Positions 12,001-27,000 of a DNA stretch of 64,000 nt are shown here, in pieces; position 1 is the first letter of the stretch; each line of letters begins with the position of its first letter. Below the pieces are notes generated by a model. It made no database searches and was not told where the DNA came from. It saw only the letters and a list, made by a program, of their open reading frames with translations. The position numbers and the translations under genes are program-made. This DNA is from Notospermus geniculatus (taxonomy: Eukaryota; Nemertea; Pilidiophora; Heteronemertea; Lineidae), in assembly GCA_002633025.1 (NCBI GenBank), contig NMRB01002720.1, positions 2,643 to 66,642 of the forward strand. Direction: 5' to 3'.

Positions 12001-15000
12001 CGCTGCACCACGACAAAAGCTCACAGGTGAGCTAAAAATAGGACAGGTCCCATTATGGTAATATGTTTTTGTAATAGAAAATTTCATCAAATTTCCCGTT
12101 GTACACGGTCCAATCTTATAGTACAGAAATTTTATTACTAAAAAAATGGACCGTGTGCAACCAGACTGGCCCGTCACGCTGTGCCGTAATTAACGCTTTA
12201 CGCTTTATCATGTGGCAGTTGAAGTCATCGTTTACAATGGTTTACTTGTGAAGATTACAACAACAATCGCGGCTAACCGAGGCCGCCCGAAGATAAGAGA
12301 CTTTAGCACGTCTAATTTCAAAAAAGCGTCAATCGTTTAAAAAAGCGTCATTTTGAAATGACCTGTCCAAATGAATCTCTATCATCTTATCTACATACCT
12401 GAAATGAATTTCAAGTTCTGCAGGCGTTTGTGGCGCCGAAAATGGCATATAATGCAGGTAGGCATGGCAGGTAAATTTCGGTCTAAAATTGCCTGTAAAA
12501 TCTTTAAACGCGAGTATGACACAGTGAACATGGTGAATTCTTGCTTGTTTATTGACAAAAATTGTATAAGTTTACGGTGAGAAGTTGCCCTCCACTCCAC
12601 GCAGGATTGTAGACGTTTTCTGCCAAAACAAATATTGTATTCTGTACAGTCATTGCGCGGTTTGGCGCGACAAAGTCACCTGTAGGTATCGACCACGGTA
12701 CAGCGTGACGGCCCAGTCTGACAACATAACTGCTCCTATTCCTTATCGACGTACGTACCTGCGTAGTGCTGAAGTAGGAGATTATTTCCAATGAAGACAG
12801 TGCCGAAATCTCCATCTTCAACAGCTTGGACCCCTTCAGCGTATTTCTCCACATAGTTCATCTCACTTGCTACCCTTCTGTACGTGTTTTGATTGATAGA
12901 ACGAATGTGGGTGTCCATGTAAGATTCTGAGATGGTCAACCATTTCATACCCCGCGTCAGGGCAAGCCCCTCGATGGTCAGTTCTAAGTTTATTAGATTT
13001 AATTCAGTCAGGAAACTTGCAAGGTTGCCGGTGTAGCAGGCGGTCAATATAAGTGAAAAGAACCAGAACGTCACCGAGAAGAGACGAGTGGGGAAGATGA
13101 CGGGGGCGAAGGAACCACCAGCACCGGTAATTGTGCCAAACGAATACCAGAAAACTTCCTTCCAAGTAAACCGATGGTCGTCGTCAATCTTCTCGTAAAA
13201 TGGGTTCCAGTACTCGAGAATGTGAATAAAGATGGCCGCCAGGACCATAGACGCTAAAATTGCATACCAAACATTCAGTTCAAATGGACGCATGAAATTA
13301 AAGAGGGTTGATGGTGCGGTTGCTTTTTTCCCGATGAATGTGATGCCGACGTATTCGAATGGTGCCGTGAAGTCAAAGAAGCGTGACCTCTTTTTTGTCT
13401 TCGATATCATCCCGGCTGCCATCACAGCGGACTATAAAAGGAAAGGAAATGGTCAAGGGACGATGTGTTCACCTGACATGGCATATAGGGTTAAAACCAG
13501 TTTTCCAGGTGGAAAGATCAAAACATTCTACATGTACTCTTCATTCCACATCCGACTGGCGCGAGGTTTTCAGCCGATATCTCCACTGGGTCAAATTCGA
13601 CATACCATGCATCAATTGACTTGTCTTTCTTGTCGGTATCTTTCTGCTATCTTCATTTTTCGCGTAAGGCCGTCATAACGGATCCCTTTCTCAAAACCCA
13701 TTTCATTTCGCTATGCTGTTCAGTGCAGTTTACACGTGCGCGGTGCATTGCGTCATTTCAAAATGGCCGCCATTTCGGCCGTAAACACAAATTGTGATTT
13801 GTGAAAGAACTTTTTTTTCTGTCACGTTCGGGAAAATGACAGTGATGATGGCTGTAGCGGCAAAAAAGACAAATCGACTGACGTATGGTATATCGAATTT
13901 GACCCAACCGTTGTGGATCTATCGTTCATAAACCTCGTGCCACTGGGAAGTGGATGGAGAGTAGTTGCAGAAGTTATCGAGCTATAGGCCAACGCGCGGC
14001 GATTTCCAAGATAGCCGCCTGGCGGCCATATTTGAAGTCAAATTGGACCGAAATTGGCTGTAGACATTAGGGTACCTAAATACACGTACATGTACACCCC
14101 TCAGCATTAATTTATCTACACCTCATTTTTTTGAATATCTTGTGAACAAATTGACCAAATTTGATCGGGTTTGTGTTATATGAAATTTCCATGCCTTGGT
14201 CAAATAATTACAACGGTTTTGAGCGATTGCTTTTAAGACAACATTATGTAATCAGCTGTCAAAAAATGGCTGTAAAAGTCAACTTTTTTATTCTCAACTG
14301 AAATGTTTTAAAAACATCGGGAACATAAAGATAGCCATTTGTTAAACACTACTGTGGAAGTTCTTGGTAAATTTATTCAGCACTTTTGATGATATGGACG
14401 TTTTTCAATGGCTTCAAAAGGCCAAATTCATGACACTGTGTTTGACCTGTGCCATGGTCCCCTAGTCAGTAAGCACCCAATCGCAAGGCTTGTTTTTTAA
14501 AGTCCTCATTCATAGTCAATTGGCTTATACCTCGTCCGAGAAAATTTTGTGATCGCCCGAGTAACTTTTCCGATTCGTCCAATCTTTCATTGATCCTTTG
14601 GCGAGGTTGAATATAGGCGTAATATGTGAATGACTGACCTAACGCCTATTGGGCTTGAGGCCTATTATTGGCCTGTTGACTTGAACTCGGGTATTTCAAT
14701 AGGAGCAGTCAGCCGCGCTTATTGCTAACAGATGGCAGCACAGTCTTAGCGGACCAAATGTACAGGAAATCTATTACGATCGCTGCTCGATCGATAATGA
14801 CTGGGTCCGCTAGATGCATTGAATTGGGCCCTAGTGACACCTAGTGGTCAACTCGCTGACAGCTCCTATTGACCATTGTCCACATAAAGTTTTCAGTTCT
14901 CATTCATAAACCAACGCGTCAACTGCTTTATTTGGTGACGTCACTCAATTATTAACATGATCCACTGGTCACATGTTACGGTTTCGCGACGAAACAATTA

Positions 15001-18000
15001 TTATCCATGACGTGGTGGTAGTGTGAAGAGGGACTGTGTCAACCATTGGAATCAGGTCACGCAAATCTTCTTGGGAAAAACCTTTTTTACTCAAAAACTG
15101 TTATGATTTCCCGAATGGAACTTTAACAGGACTATTTCTTACGAGTGTTTTCAAAATGTATTGCAGAAATCAGAAGATTTTCACACAAAATAAAAAATGT
15201 TGATTTTGTAGTCTTTTTTGACAGCTGATTACATAATGTTGGCGTGAAAGCAATCACTCAAAACCGTTGGAATAATGTGACCAACGCATGGAAATTTCAT
15301 ATAACACAAACCCGATCAAATTTGGTCAATTTGTTCACAAGATATTCAAAAAAATGAGGTGTAGATAAATTAATGCTGAGGGGTGTACACCCTTAGTCAA
15401 TAATAAATGCCCAGCTAATTTTCCGGCATATCTCCATGAATATTTTTCATAGCCACGTTTTCTTTTCATACCCATAATCTACCGCCACTAGGACACCTTT
15501 TAAGACCATAAAACTGGAAGTTATTAAACAACTGTGTTTTGGGGAAAAGTTTGAATTTGGCCAAAATATCATGTTTTTTTAATACTCACTTGTTCGGGTT
15601 GAAACTGGCACTGTTTTGAAGCCAATCTGTTTCTGGACAATACAATTTTTTTAAATTCAAANNNNNNNNNNNNNNNNNNNNNNNNNNNNNNNNNNNNNNN
15701 NNNNNNNNNNNNNNNNNNNNNNNNNNNNNNNNNNNNNNNNNNNNNNNNNNNNNNNNNNNNNNNNNNNNNNNNNNNNNNNNNNNNNNNNNNNNNNNNNNNN
15801 NNNNNNNNNNNNNNNNNNNNNNNNNNNNNNNNNNNNNNNNNNNNNNNNNNNNNNNNNNNNNNNNNNNNNNNNNNNNNNNNNNNNNNNNNNNNNNNNNNNN
15901 NNNNNNNNNNNNNNNNNNNNNNNNNNNNNNNNNNNNNNNNNNNNNNNNNNNNNNNNNNNNNNNNNNNNNNNNNNNNNNNNNNNNNNNNNNNNNNNNNNNN
16001 NNNNNNNNNNNNNNNNNNNNNNNNNNNNNNNNNNNNNNNNNNNNNNNNNNNNNNNNNNNNNNNNNNNNNNNNNNNNNNNNNNNNNNNNNNNNNNNNNNNN
16101 NNNNNNNNNNNNNNNNNNNNNNNNNNNNNNNNNNNNNNNCCAGGGGAAAAAATGCACAGCTAACTTCTGAATGGTTGGATTTAGACCCTATAAATGTATT
16201 ACCAACAGATAGAAACACGGTGCCTCTGAATCAGCCAAGGATGTTCTTAATTGATTTTGGCAAGTGGAAATCACTTTTTGGGGTATTTGGTCCCATTTAG
16301 TGTAATTTTACATTAAATCTGCAATTTCCTATTATGCAACAACTGAAAATATTCAAGACCATGCTTATTTGATTCATTGCCCCCATATTTCTATCTGTTA
16401 GTAATACATTTATAGGGTCTAAATCCAACCGTTCAGAAGTTAGCTGTACATTGGTTCCCCTGCCCCTGTACAAAGCTGGGTCCACCAGTCCAATGATAAA
16501 GTGAGTACCAAAACTTCAAAACGCTCTGGGTCGTATTTTTGAACGTTCCTTAACGTTAAGGTCGGCCTTAAGTCTATTGTAAAACCATCGAGAACAATAG
16601 ATTTAAGGTGGACTTTAATGTTAAAGGGATACTCCACTCATTGTGTAAAATTTTGAATTTTTGAAATATCATTAATACATTCAAATTCATTGATATCTGC
16701 AAAATGTCAGATTTTTAAAAAATCAGCAAACTCATCATTTTAAGTATTTTAATGGAATCCCAAGGGGACCATAGCACAGCACACATGATGTCATGTGTGC
16801 TCAATGCATATTTATGAAGGTACAACCAATAGGCCTAGGCAGTCACAGTATTAGCTCATTCACTACAAAGGTCATCGGCCTATTGACACTAGTGACATAA
16901 CAATTCATGGCATTAGTCTCTATGGATTGATAAAAATTCAAAAGCTTACAATGAGTGGGGTCTCCCTTTAAGGAACGTTCTAAAATACGGCCCTCTATCT
17001 CCCACACCCACCACCGCTTTCACGCCAGACGACCAGTTCTATACTCAGGGATGTCCATGCAATACTGTAGTGTGCCAGAAAATTGGTAACCTTTCCAGCT
17101 ACCCTGACCCCCCTGGGCTCCTGCTCTAATTACTCATGCATAACTAATCGTGTTGACTATTTTTGCAGTTGTTCCGGCAAATAGAAGGGGTGACAGCTTG
17201 TTTTTAATCACCATGGTGATTAAAAACAAGCTGTCACCATGGTGATTAAAAACAAGCTGTCACTGATGAGGATCCGACCAACGGTTAGGATCCAACCATT
17301 TTCTCCAGCTCCCGCCCATGTGGCTGGCACTAGAAACATTCATGTAATATGATCTTCCAGAAGGGTTAAAGTTGAACTGTTTATTTTTGACATCAATCTT
17401 AAGGTCGAACCGTGTGGTGTTTTGTCAGCAAGTTTAAAGCTGTACTGTGTTCATTTTCACTGCCCAAGGTGTTACAGGGACAATGGGTGTTAAGGAGATG
17501 TTAAAGCGTGGTTACTGTTTGAAACGTTTTGCTAGGTTACTCATACACTCCTTTCGCAGTGTCTTCTCACTCATACCTATCGTTCATAGACACTGCTTAC
17601 AATGGCCCGATCCCCGCCGATTTACCACTAGAGGGCGTTTGCGTAACTAACGAAATACATGAAACATTTTCTGATTGGTTCACTGTCAGCTTCCTTGACA
17701 ACCACGGCAGACTGGTCACTCGTCGGAAAGCATTTTATATGGGACAGTTGCATTATGACGTAGCACGACTAGTCTACAACAACAGCAATGGCTGCCCCCC
17801 GCCGTGTCCAGTCACAGTGGGTTTTAACCATAAAGAAGTCAGAAAAAATTTTTAATGGCATGAAACCAATGAGATGTACCCCAGAACATGGCCTGGAATA
17901 CATATATGAAAACCGGCAAAAAATTTGTTGGGAAATTTTTGTGAAATATGTGTTTTTCGAATTCATGTACATTTTCCTGTACATTTATGTATATACAAAG

Positions 18001-21000
18001 TATATGACAATAGTCCTACCCGTAGTTTCTATTTTCAGCACATTTTACATTAGATTACACTTTTATGGGATTCTCCATGGAGCATTTGATAGAAACCACC
18101 CAGATATATTTTAAGAGATGAAATATCAAAACCACAAAATTGGGTAGTTTGTCCCACAAAATTCAATATTAGGTCCTAAGTCCAATAATAAGGGGCTAAA
18201 ACAACCCCGGTAACGATTTGACATTTTATCAGCTGGAATTCATTACGGTAATTTCCACCATGGAGAACCCTGTTAAAAAGTGAAATCGACCGCAAAATGT
18301 CCTGAAAATGGAAACTGCGGGAATGAATAGTCATATACTTTGTACACACATAAATGTACAGGAAAATGTACATGAATTTGAAAAACACATATTTCACAAA
18401 AATTTCCCAACAGATTTTTTTCCAGTTTTCATATATGTATTCTAGGCCACGTTCTGGAGTACATCCCATTGGTTTCATGCCATTAGAATTTTTTCTGACT
18501 TCTTTATGGTTAAAACCCACTGTGCAGTATGCAGTGTCACTTTGCACTTTTCAGTGTTTAGCTCGTGCCTTTTTTGTTTTGAAACATCGCTAAAGAAGTC
18601 GATAACGGCGCTCTATACGAGATTACTCTGTTTGTAGTGATTGATCTTGTTAAACAGGCCGAAACTGGGAGCAACGCCGGCGCTGATTTCCCGCGCCTTG
18701 GCCGCTGACTAGTGCTGCCACCATGCGGTAAATCGGCGGGGATCGGGTCATTGTAAGCAGTGTCTATGAACGATAGGTATGAGTGAGAAGACACTGCGAA
18801 AGGAGTGTAGGTTACTCAGTGTTTTTAGCCGGATACCATAGGCATATTTGTAGTTGCCATTGGTCTTTTTTGAAGTTGTGTTTTTGTTTGTGTAAATTGA
18901 TGTGCAATATAGGAGAGCCATGTCGCTGGTTTAATGCTGAAACAACGAAGTTTTTGGCGCCCTTTCTGATGACTTTAAAGGTTTTCCGTGTTGCCCCCTT
19001 GTGGCCAAGCTAGAAATCAAACCGGACCGAAACTAGGTGACTGAGGTCATCTGACCTAGGGACATTTAACACGAGACCTCATTGATAGCAGGCGCGAGTG
19101 TTGCACCACTTAAAGTGGCCATTTGTGTTTCATTACCACGGTTCCTAATTTTAGCTTACCTTGTTCTGTATGTGTTTCATAGCGCCACTCCATTTCTTTG
19201 TAACCTCATCGTATGCGCCATAATGATTGTTTTCCTCTCCATAAAATTCATATTTGAACACTTTCCCCTTCCTCCTATTCATTCGTTCAAATCCTGCTTT
19301 CACTAAATCGATGGTCAGACCTTCAAATCTGTCCGTCATAGGTTCTCGTTTGCTCCTGGCACGCCTTATCGAAGCAAAAGGTTCTTCCTGTAAATGTAGG
19401 CCTAACACAGTGAGGAACCGGAGTGCAGGTGTGACAGGAATCAGCGTCCTAGGAATGCAAGTCCGCAAACAATACCCCGCTATTGTAAGGCTATATTCGA
19501 ACGGTCATGATCTCTCTAGCCATATATACTTATCCCATGCTGAACAATAAGACCGGACTTTGGTTCCTGGGGGACCTGGATTTCTTTTACACCTGTTATC
19601 CCGACAGGTCGGCGCTGCGAGCGCTGCGACAGAAGCGACGTCATTGACGTCGTTTTAGTGTTGATGTTACGTCATGAAAATGAAATGGTCCATGGACCAT
19701 GTGCTCACCCGTTTGGACATAATAGTGAAATGAGGGAGAGAGGTACATATCAGTTATGAGCAATCTGGATCAAGTCATTCCCAAGCTGCAGGACTTCAAT
19801 GATTTTGGGGTTATGCCACCTGGTGGCAATATTTGATGTCCGATCGGGCCAAAACTTCACATGCACATAAAGGTCACCTAGAGGGAGCCACATAGCACAT
19901 TTGAGCGCTCTGGGTCAAGTCGTTCCTGAGTTATAGCACATTTGATGATTTTCGGGTTACGCCACCTGGCGGCCATATTGGAAGTTTAATCAGGCCGAAA
20001 TTTGACGTGCTTGTAAAGGTCATCTAGAGGGAGGCAAATATCAAGTTTGAGCACTCTGGGTCAAGCCGTTCCTGAGTTACAGCACATGGATGATTTTCAG
20101 GTCACGCCACCTGGTGGCCATATTGGATGTCCGATCGGGCCGAAACTCGGTATTTTTGAAGGTACCCCTCTAATACACGTTTATGCAAGATATGAAGACC
20201 GCGGTGAAATAATGAAGAACTGTGGCAGGTTCGTTACTTTTGTCGAACTTTGACCTCTGTGACCTTGAAAAATAGGTCAAATCAAAAACCCGTTATATAT
20301 GTTATGTATCTTAATTAGATACACCTATGATAAAAATTTGGAGATGATCCAGTCATTAGTTCATGAGTTATTGCACTTTTTGTGTTTTCGGTTTTGGCCA
20401 CCTGGAGGCCAAGCCAAGAATCGAATCGGACCGAAACTTGGTGTCATAGGCCACCTGACCTAGGGGTATATATGCACCAAGTTTCAGATCAATAGCTCCA
20501 GCGGTTACGAAACGTGCCCTGCTAACGGACGCCGACGACGACGGACACCGCATGACGACTATAGCTCACGGGGAGCTATAAATGAGCTGTACATTTTCTA
20601 CAGGAATAATGAGATAAAGACGTTGCTATTATCGCCATCCAATCTCTTCATTTTAAGGAAAAAACAGCAAAAATGCAGAAATTTTCATCCGCTACAAGAC
20701 GATATAAATTTTAATATCAGAAATAAATCGAAATAACGTTAGAAAAAAGAAACTTCGGTCGCACTGCTCGCAGCGCCACGTCGTGACGTTAGTTCCTCCG
20801 GTTCCCCATTACGTCAATATCGCAGTTGTAAGGTCACTGTACGGTCATTTATGGGGCCCAGCTTCTCTTGTTGGTGGTGATGTATTTGTATTTTTTGATT
20901 TTTCCGTCGGGACAGAAGCCATAGCATTATTGGCCCTGGTAGTGTGGAAGAAGCCATCTCAAGCTACTCATGTTCCTCACTTTGATGAGGTGTTTTACTT

Positions 21001-24000
21001 GCCCTTGTAAAGATATACAAGGTGCACTGTGACACGGTTTACTGTCCCATGCGATAGACATGAAGAGCCAACGATGATTCATCCCACATGGCCTGGGCTA
21101 TGGTCCGCATAGATACCTTGCCATAGAACCTCGGCTCCAGGTGTGTCGGGCCTATCCCACAGAGTGAAACATGATGATCTTTTCCTGTACATGTATACTG
21201 CACTTTGATTTCGTTTCCACCTCACACACACACGACATACTTTTCTCTACTTCTCTGTACAGTATAGTACGATATTAAACAAATAAATAAACCTGGACCC
21301 AAGGTTGGTTAAGCAACAAAAGTATGGGTTTTTTTTCTTTTCGGAATTACTATTTTACGAAAAGTAAGCCACGGTTCAATACATATCAGCGTAATATTAC
21401 TGATGGCCAAGTTATGTCAGACATTTTCATGACAGGTTTTTATGTTTTTGCACATTTTAAAACATGCTGCATATGGTGTACATTCACTGTACATTCAGTG
21501 TTTGTTATTACCCTCTGGGAAAATATGGCCGACTTTGGCAAGGTGTCTAATGTTGACGCACAGCAGTCCTAATAACTACAGTGCAATACTACTTACCACA
21601 ACGACGACAATTTTATTCATTTCTTTAAGGAGCCCAGCACGAGCAAGATTTTTGTCATCATCTATGTCTGGTAACGAGAAAAACTCCCAATAGGCAACAG
21701 CTCCACTGGTCATGTTGTTGAAGGCAAGTCTCAAAATCTCCTGAAACAGAAATAATTGGTAGCATTAAATCAAATCGTACCTACATGATTGTATCTATAT
21801 ACCATCTTGCCCTGACAAGTGTTCCTATCACTCGTACACTGTCACATTTTCAGGAAATGTGAATGCATTAGACATTTTTGAGTGAAAGCAAGCAAATCGC
21901 CGTTTCTGAGTAATATACCTCAATAATAGGACAATTTTTACCATTTGAGGTAAAAGGGTGGGGCAATGCCACCTATTACTCAACAAGCACTGCTGATTAC
22001 GCAACCAAATTTTGTCTTCCACCTTAGCTACATACTAGTATCACTGCCATCCCCTGCGTCCATGTTTGCTAAGGTGAATAGTCCACAAGGACTTTGCACG
22101 TCTGGTACTGTGATGTTGACAGCCGGTAAATTTGGCAACTCCCAAACCCGTCTGTGCGTTTTTGAAGCGGAAAACGCACAAAACAACGTACCAAAATGAC
22201 CGGCTGTGGTGACCTGGATTGACTAGAGGAAGTAGTCAAGCGCGGACCGGCTGTGGAAGTTGGCTGCCTTGGTCACTGCGCTATGACGAAGGGAGCAAGC
22301 CCGAAGAATCTCTGATATTCGAAGGATGTCAGAACGGTCAGACGAGCACATTGGTAAACCCACACATTACATTTACACGCCTTAGGCTCTACCGACCCAT
22401 CGGACGCCTGTAAAACCCGATTTACAGGGGTCGAGATAAGAGTACTCAGATGTTTACACTGCACAGTCCCATTGTTTTCCTTCTCTGCCAAATTTATGAA
22501 AAACTGGAAAAAGGTCGATGCAAAATAAAAAAGTTATCCAGTTGAACAGTTGCTGTGGGGTTTAAAACCTAATGCATACATGAAAAGTGCAATACCTGAA
22601 AAGTGCAGTGTACTTACGAACTGGCTGTCACATTTTTCATACTTCATCACTGCCGGGTCGTCCCCTTCGTTTCTTTCACCCACCGGCACAGGAAATATTC
22701 TACCAATATAGCTGCTGGCATAATATCTGAACCCGTCTTTGAATGTCAGTCCACTGTCTCCAACTGCAATGTTCAGCGTTGGCTCGTATGTTTTGGGTTT
22801 CCTGGACTGCCAAGAAAGGAAACGTTTTGCTGAGTGGCAGAATTTTCTTGGTGACATAAGTATAGAGGTTTCCCACGTGACGTCACATCTCAAAATGTCC
22901 GCCATTTTTGCCGTCAAATGACGCAACGTCACAGCATCAGCACAGCGTTCAGCACGCAGTTCTAACGTTGTCGGCAGTCATCGGCCTCTTCTACAGCAAG
23001 CCGTAAGGACGATTCGCTTTGTTTTCAACACGGTTTTCACACCAGACCAACTACTTATATCAGAAACTGTGAGAGGTAAAGTGATTTGTTGAGTTGTATG
23101 CTCCCAGTGGTCTGCACGGGCCGCTAAACTTTTGAACCGAGAACAAGATGGCAGCCTCCGTGGCTTCATTTTGACGGCCAAGATGGCAGCCGTGTGACGT
23201 CAGTGGGATTCCTCTATAGAGGGTATGCACGTGATGTCACTTCCTGTTTAGCCCTTAGTTTATGCCGCCATATTGGATGGAATGTTTATTAGAAATTACT
23301 GAAGTCAATGAGACCAAAAACAAAATATTTTGTTGACTACTTCTAAAATCATCCCAACCTTCTGGGCCCGTATGCATAAAGGTGGAATAAGCTTATTCCA
23401 GGTATAACTTAAGGTTATAACGTCAGGTTACACCTGGAATAAGCCTATTCCACTTTCATGCATACGGCCCCTGGTGTGTGTACTGAAGAATAAAACCACA
23501 TCTTATCCCAACATTTTGCATATGTAATATATGTAATTGTTTATCCGGCGCGAAAATTAGCAATTTACACCTTTTCTAATAGGCCTACTACTTAAAACTG
23601 TTGGGTTCGCAGATTGTTTTGACTACTCGCGGGGTACTGATGGACGCCTCGTTTAACAAGGGCCATTGAACCATCTTTTCAGAAGATGGGGATTTGGTTA
23701 AGGGGATGGGGATTTGGTTAAGGCATGTTGCCCCCTCAGTGCTGGCGATTGATGCCTCATGCGAGGGTCCGTGGGTTCGAATCTGGTGGGAAGCAATGTC
23801 TTTCACCTTTGAAACGCGATTTCTATTGGCTCACTAAGTGACCCTTATTTTCGTGTCACATTTTGCTTTCCAATCGATTGTGGAGTCATGTTTTGTCCAA
23901 TGTTATTGATCATGGTATATACAGGAAGTTCACAGTTTATTGGTCTTCTCAGGAAATTTTCTAAGTCCAAAAACTAGGCCCACAAAGGGAGGCCTAGGAT

Positions 24001-27000
24001 GAATGGTATAAAAGCCAGGGGCCGTATGCATAAAACGTCTTAAGTGTACAATTTCCCTTAAATCAAAGAATTTCTCTTAAGTTTTGTCCTAAGAATTACC
24101 CTTTTCTTATGTGGTATGCATAAACAGTCTTAAGGTAAGGAAATCCCCTCAAATCACTCCTTATCTTAAGGTACCTCCAGAGGTACCTTAAGTAGAGACA
24201 CGCCAGTTCAATGCATGCAGACCTCGAGTTAGGCCTTGTGGCGTTGGGCATTTTCAGTAAAAACTTAAGGAGTTTCCTCAGCCATTATGAAACCTTCTCT
24301 GGACAAGATTGCGCAATCACTTACCAAACCAATTTAGATTAAATCTGTTTGTAATGGCCGCTCCGATTGGCTGAGGTGTGTGGCATAATTGGTAACTGCC
24401 TGTAACTGACATCCTTAGAATCTAAGGAAGTTTCTTAGACTTGAGGGAAAATACATCCCTAAGGTTTACCTTACGACGTTTTATGCATATCACTTAAGAA
24501 ATGTCCTTCTGTAAGGAATCCTTATCTGTCTTAAGGGGAAAACTAAGTTAAGGAGTAAGATGTTTTATGCATACGGCCCCAGATCACTTTCGTGGCAATT
24601 GCCACGAGAACTTAAGTTCTAGGCCAAGTGCACTATGGATTGATTTTGGGAGGGATCAATTGTTAGGCCCCTACTGATCAATTTCACAAAGGCCGACCAG
24701 GGGTAATTCATGGTTCCCAACAAATGCATCACATTTTGCGGTTAATGCCACGTCCTCAAGACCAACCATGAATAGTGTTTTTCACATAACTGGCCAAAGG
24801 TACTTGGCTGACCTCTTGTCACTAAACTGTAATGGCATGATCACAAATAATAATGTTACACAACCCTCGGCAGCCAGTGTCATGGCTGACCAGCTTTGGC
24901 TGACACCATGAAAGAGCTATAATCTGTTTTCAAGTCAGTGTTGTGCAACACCACTACCTCTTGGTAAATGTGATCTGGTCACATTCCTGCGTTCAACAAG
25001 TACCTTTGGCCAGTTCAATGTGAAAAACACTTTACCCCTGGCCGGCATTTGTGAAATTGATCAGTAGGGGTCTATTACAATTGATCCCTCTCAAAATCAG
25101 TCCATGCTGCACTTGGCCGAGAACATACTTACCACGAAAGTTATCTGACTTTTATACCATTCATACTAGGCCTCCCTTTGTGGGCCTAGTTTTTGGACTT
25201 AGAAAATTTGCACCAAAGACCAATAAACTATGAACTTCCTGTATATATGGGGCCGTAACTACGAAGCGCGATTAGGCCAACACGCGTGTAAATTCATAGT
25301 TATTCAGGTTAAGGGCCTAGAAAACCATTGTGTTGCTACCTTGTACGCTGCTTGATCGGCAGCATTTATCCGCAGGATAACCACGCGGTTAACATTCCTG
25401 CGTTTACGTGCAGGAGGATCGAAGAAAAGAGTTGAATGACTCTAAACAAGGCCTNAAGAAACCAAAACGCCAATAATCAGACCGATAAATCCAAAAAGGA
25501 TTCCCGAAAAAACGCGGGAACAGGAGGAAAGCAAGGGACGACCGCACAGGTGGACGTCCAGTGCACAAAAGACCCCGATTACACTATTCGTCGTGTGAGG
25601 GCGCTGAGGATGCTGCCGATTAAGCAGCGTACAAGGTAGCAAAACAATGGTTTTCTAGGCCCTTAACCTGAATAACTATGAATTTACACGCGTGTTGGCC
25701 TAATCGCGCTTCGTAAGTACGGCCCATGGTGAATTGTATGTCTGAAGTCAACGAAATTTTCATACGTTGAATTGTTATTATGTTGACCCTCGGCAACACA
25801 TTTTGAGGGAGTGTGTATGTTTGTCTTAGAATATCCTGCGGTAAAGGGTTCTGTTGCTTTATTGATGAGTGTGTTTGGAGAGGGGTAGTTTCTCGGCTAG
25901 AATCCATTTAAATCGTTAACCGTTAAATCCAACTTCCTCAGAAAATACAATTAGACATGTGGACTCTGATGATTCTGATAATAAATCAGTGGCGGATCCA
26001 GGAGTTGCCGAACGGAGGGGGGCGTGGAATGGGCAACACCCACTCCCTGAGCCCCGAAGGTGCGAAGCGCCGAAAATTTTGGGGTAAAAGTGCCGGAAAC
26101 GCGATTTCCTGGCACCTGGGCAGGCCAAATTGAACTTTCTTTTTACTGAAAATCGGGGGTCTGATTATATGCCTTCCAAAATTTTTGCTGCTCTGCGGCT
26201 GAACGGNNNNNNNNNNNNNNNNNNNNNNNNNNNNNNTTAGATCCGCCACTGAAAATAGTGATACAGCCTGTTACAGTATTCGAATTGTCCATCTATTTTC
26301 TCTTACTCCCATTCATAATATATAGGAAGTCAACTTGCAGAATTTTAACAAATTTTCGGCCCCAAATCGGGGCCTTCTTCAGGATCTGTCACTTCACACT
26401 GTGAAAACCCAGAAAAGACCCATTCATAACCCTCCACTTAGTGATCCCTGTCGCCACCAGGCTTGTTTCATATTTTTTCTAATACATTAGTAATGTAAAG
26501 TTTCCCTCCAGACCCATCGCTAATTATACGTAGTGAATATACCTAACGTACCCATGACAGCAGATTATGTGTCGTCCTCAACTGATCAAGAAGCCTTGAC
26601 TTGTTGTATTCTGCACTCGGGATCCAGTCCAGGACGTTGTTGAGGGCCATAAATGCCGCATCGTATCCCCCGATGGCGGCGGTAAGGTCGTCTTCTATGT
26701 CATCACATTGCAGTGCAAAAGGTCTTCTGATACGTGTTGAGATGGTACGAATGGGGAGATACTGTGACAGCACCCAACCTTTATAGCTCAACAATGAATG
26801 CGGTTTTCCCGACACAGTATACGCCTATAAGAAAGGATGACGCTAACAAAAAAGAGATGGATTTGAAACATCTTGACTACCAAGGGTTGTGACATCGCTC
26901 CGCCCTCCGACTACGCTTGCACAAACCCTTGACGAACTTCGCTGTGGTAAGCTGTTTCCAACCCGATGTTCCTGTTTGTGGACTGACTCCCGCTGTTAGT

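Larger units (their letters stand above)
23922..25241. mobile_element. Nested foldback hosting two MITEs
   Basis: Outer arms start CAGGAAGTTCACAGTTTATT and end with the near complement, flanked by TA (23920-23921, 25242-25243). The arms continue through GGCCTAGGATGAATGG and, beyond the nested hairpin, GGGATCAATTGT and CTACTGATCAATTTCACAAA. Two younger elements sit inside (24018-24580 and 24772-25034). The right arm preserves the empty site of the first. Confidence 0.78.

Noticed and set aside
12585-13678. Plus-strand open frames opposite the receptor pore exon
   Set aside because: They are antisense to a well-supported exon.
15586-16218. Long open frame spanning the first large gap
   Set aside because: It is open only because undetermined bases cannot give stops.
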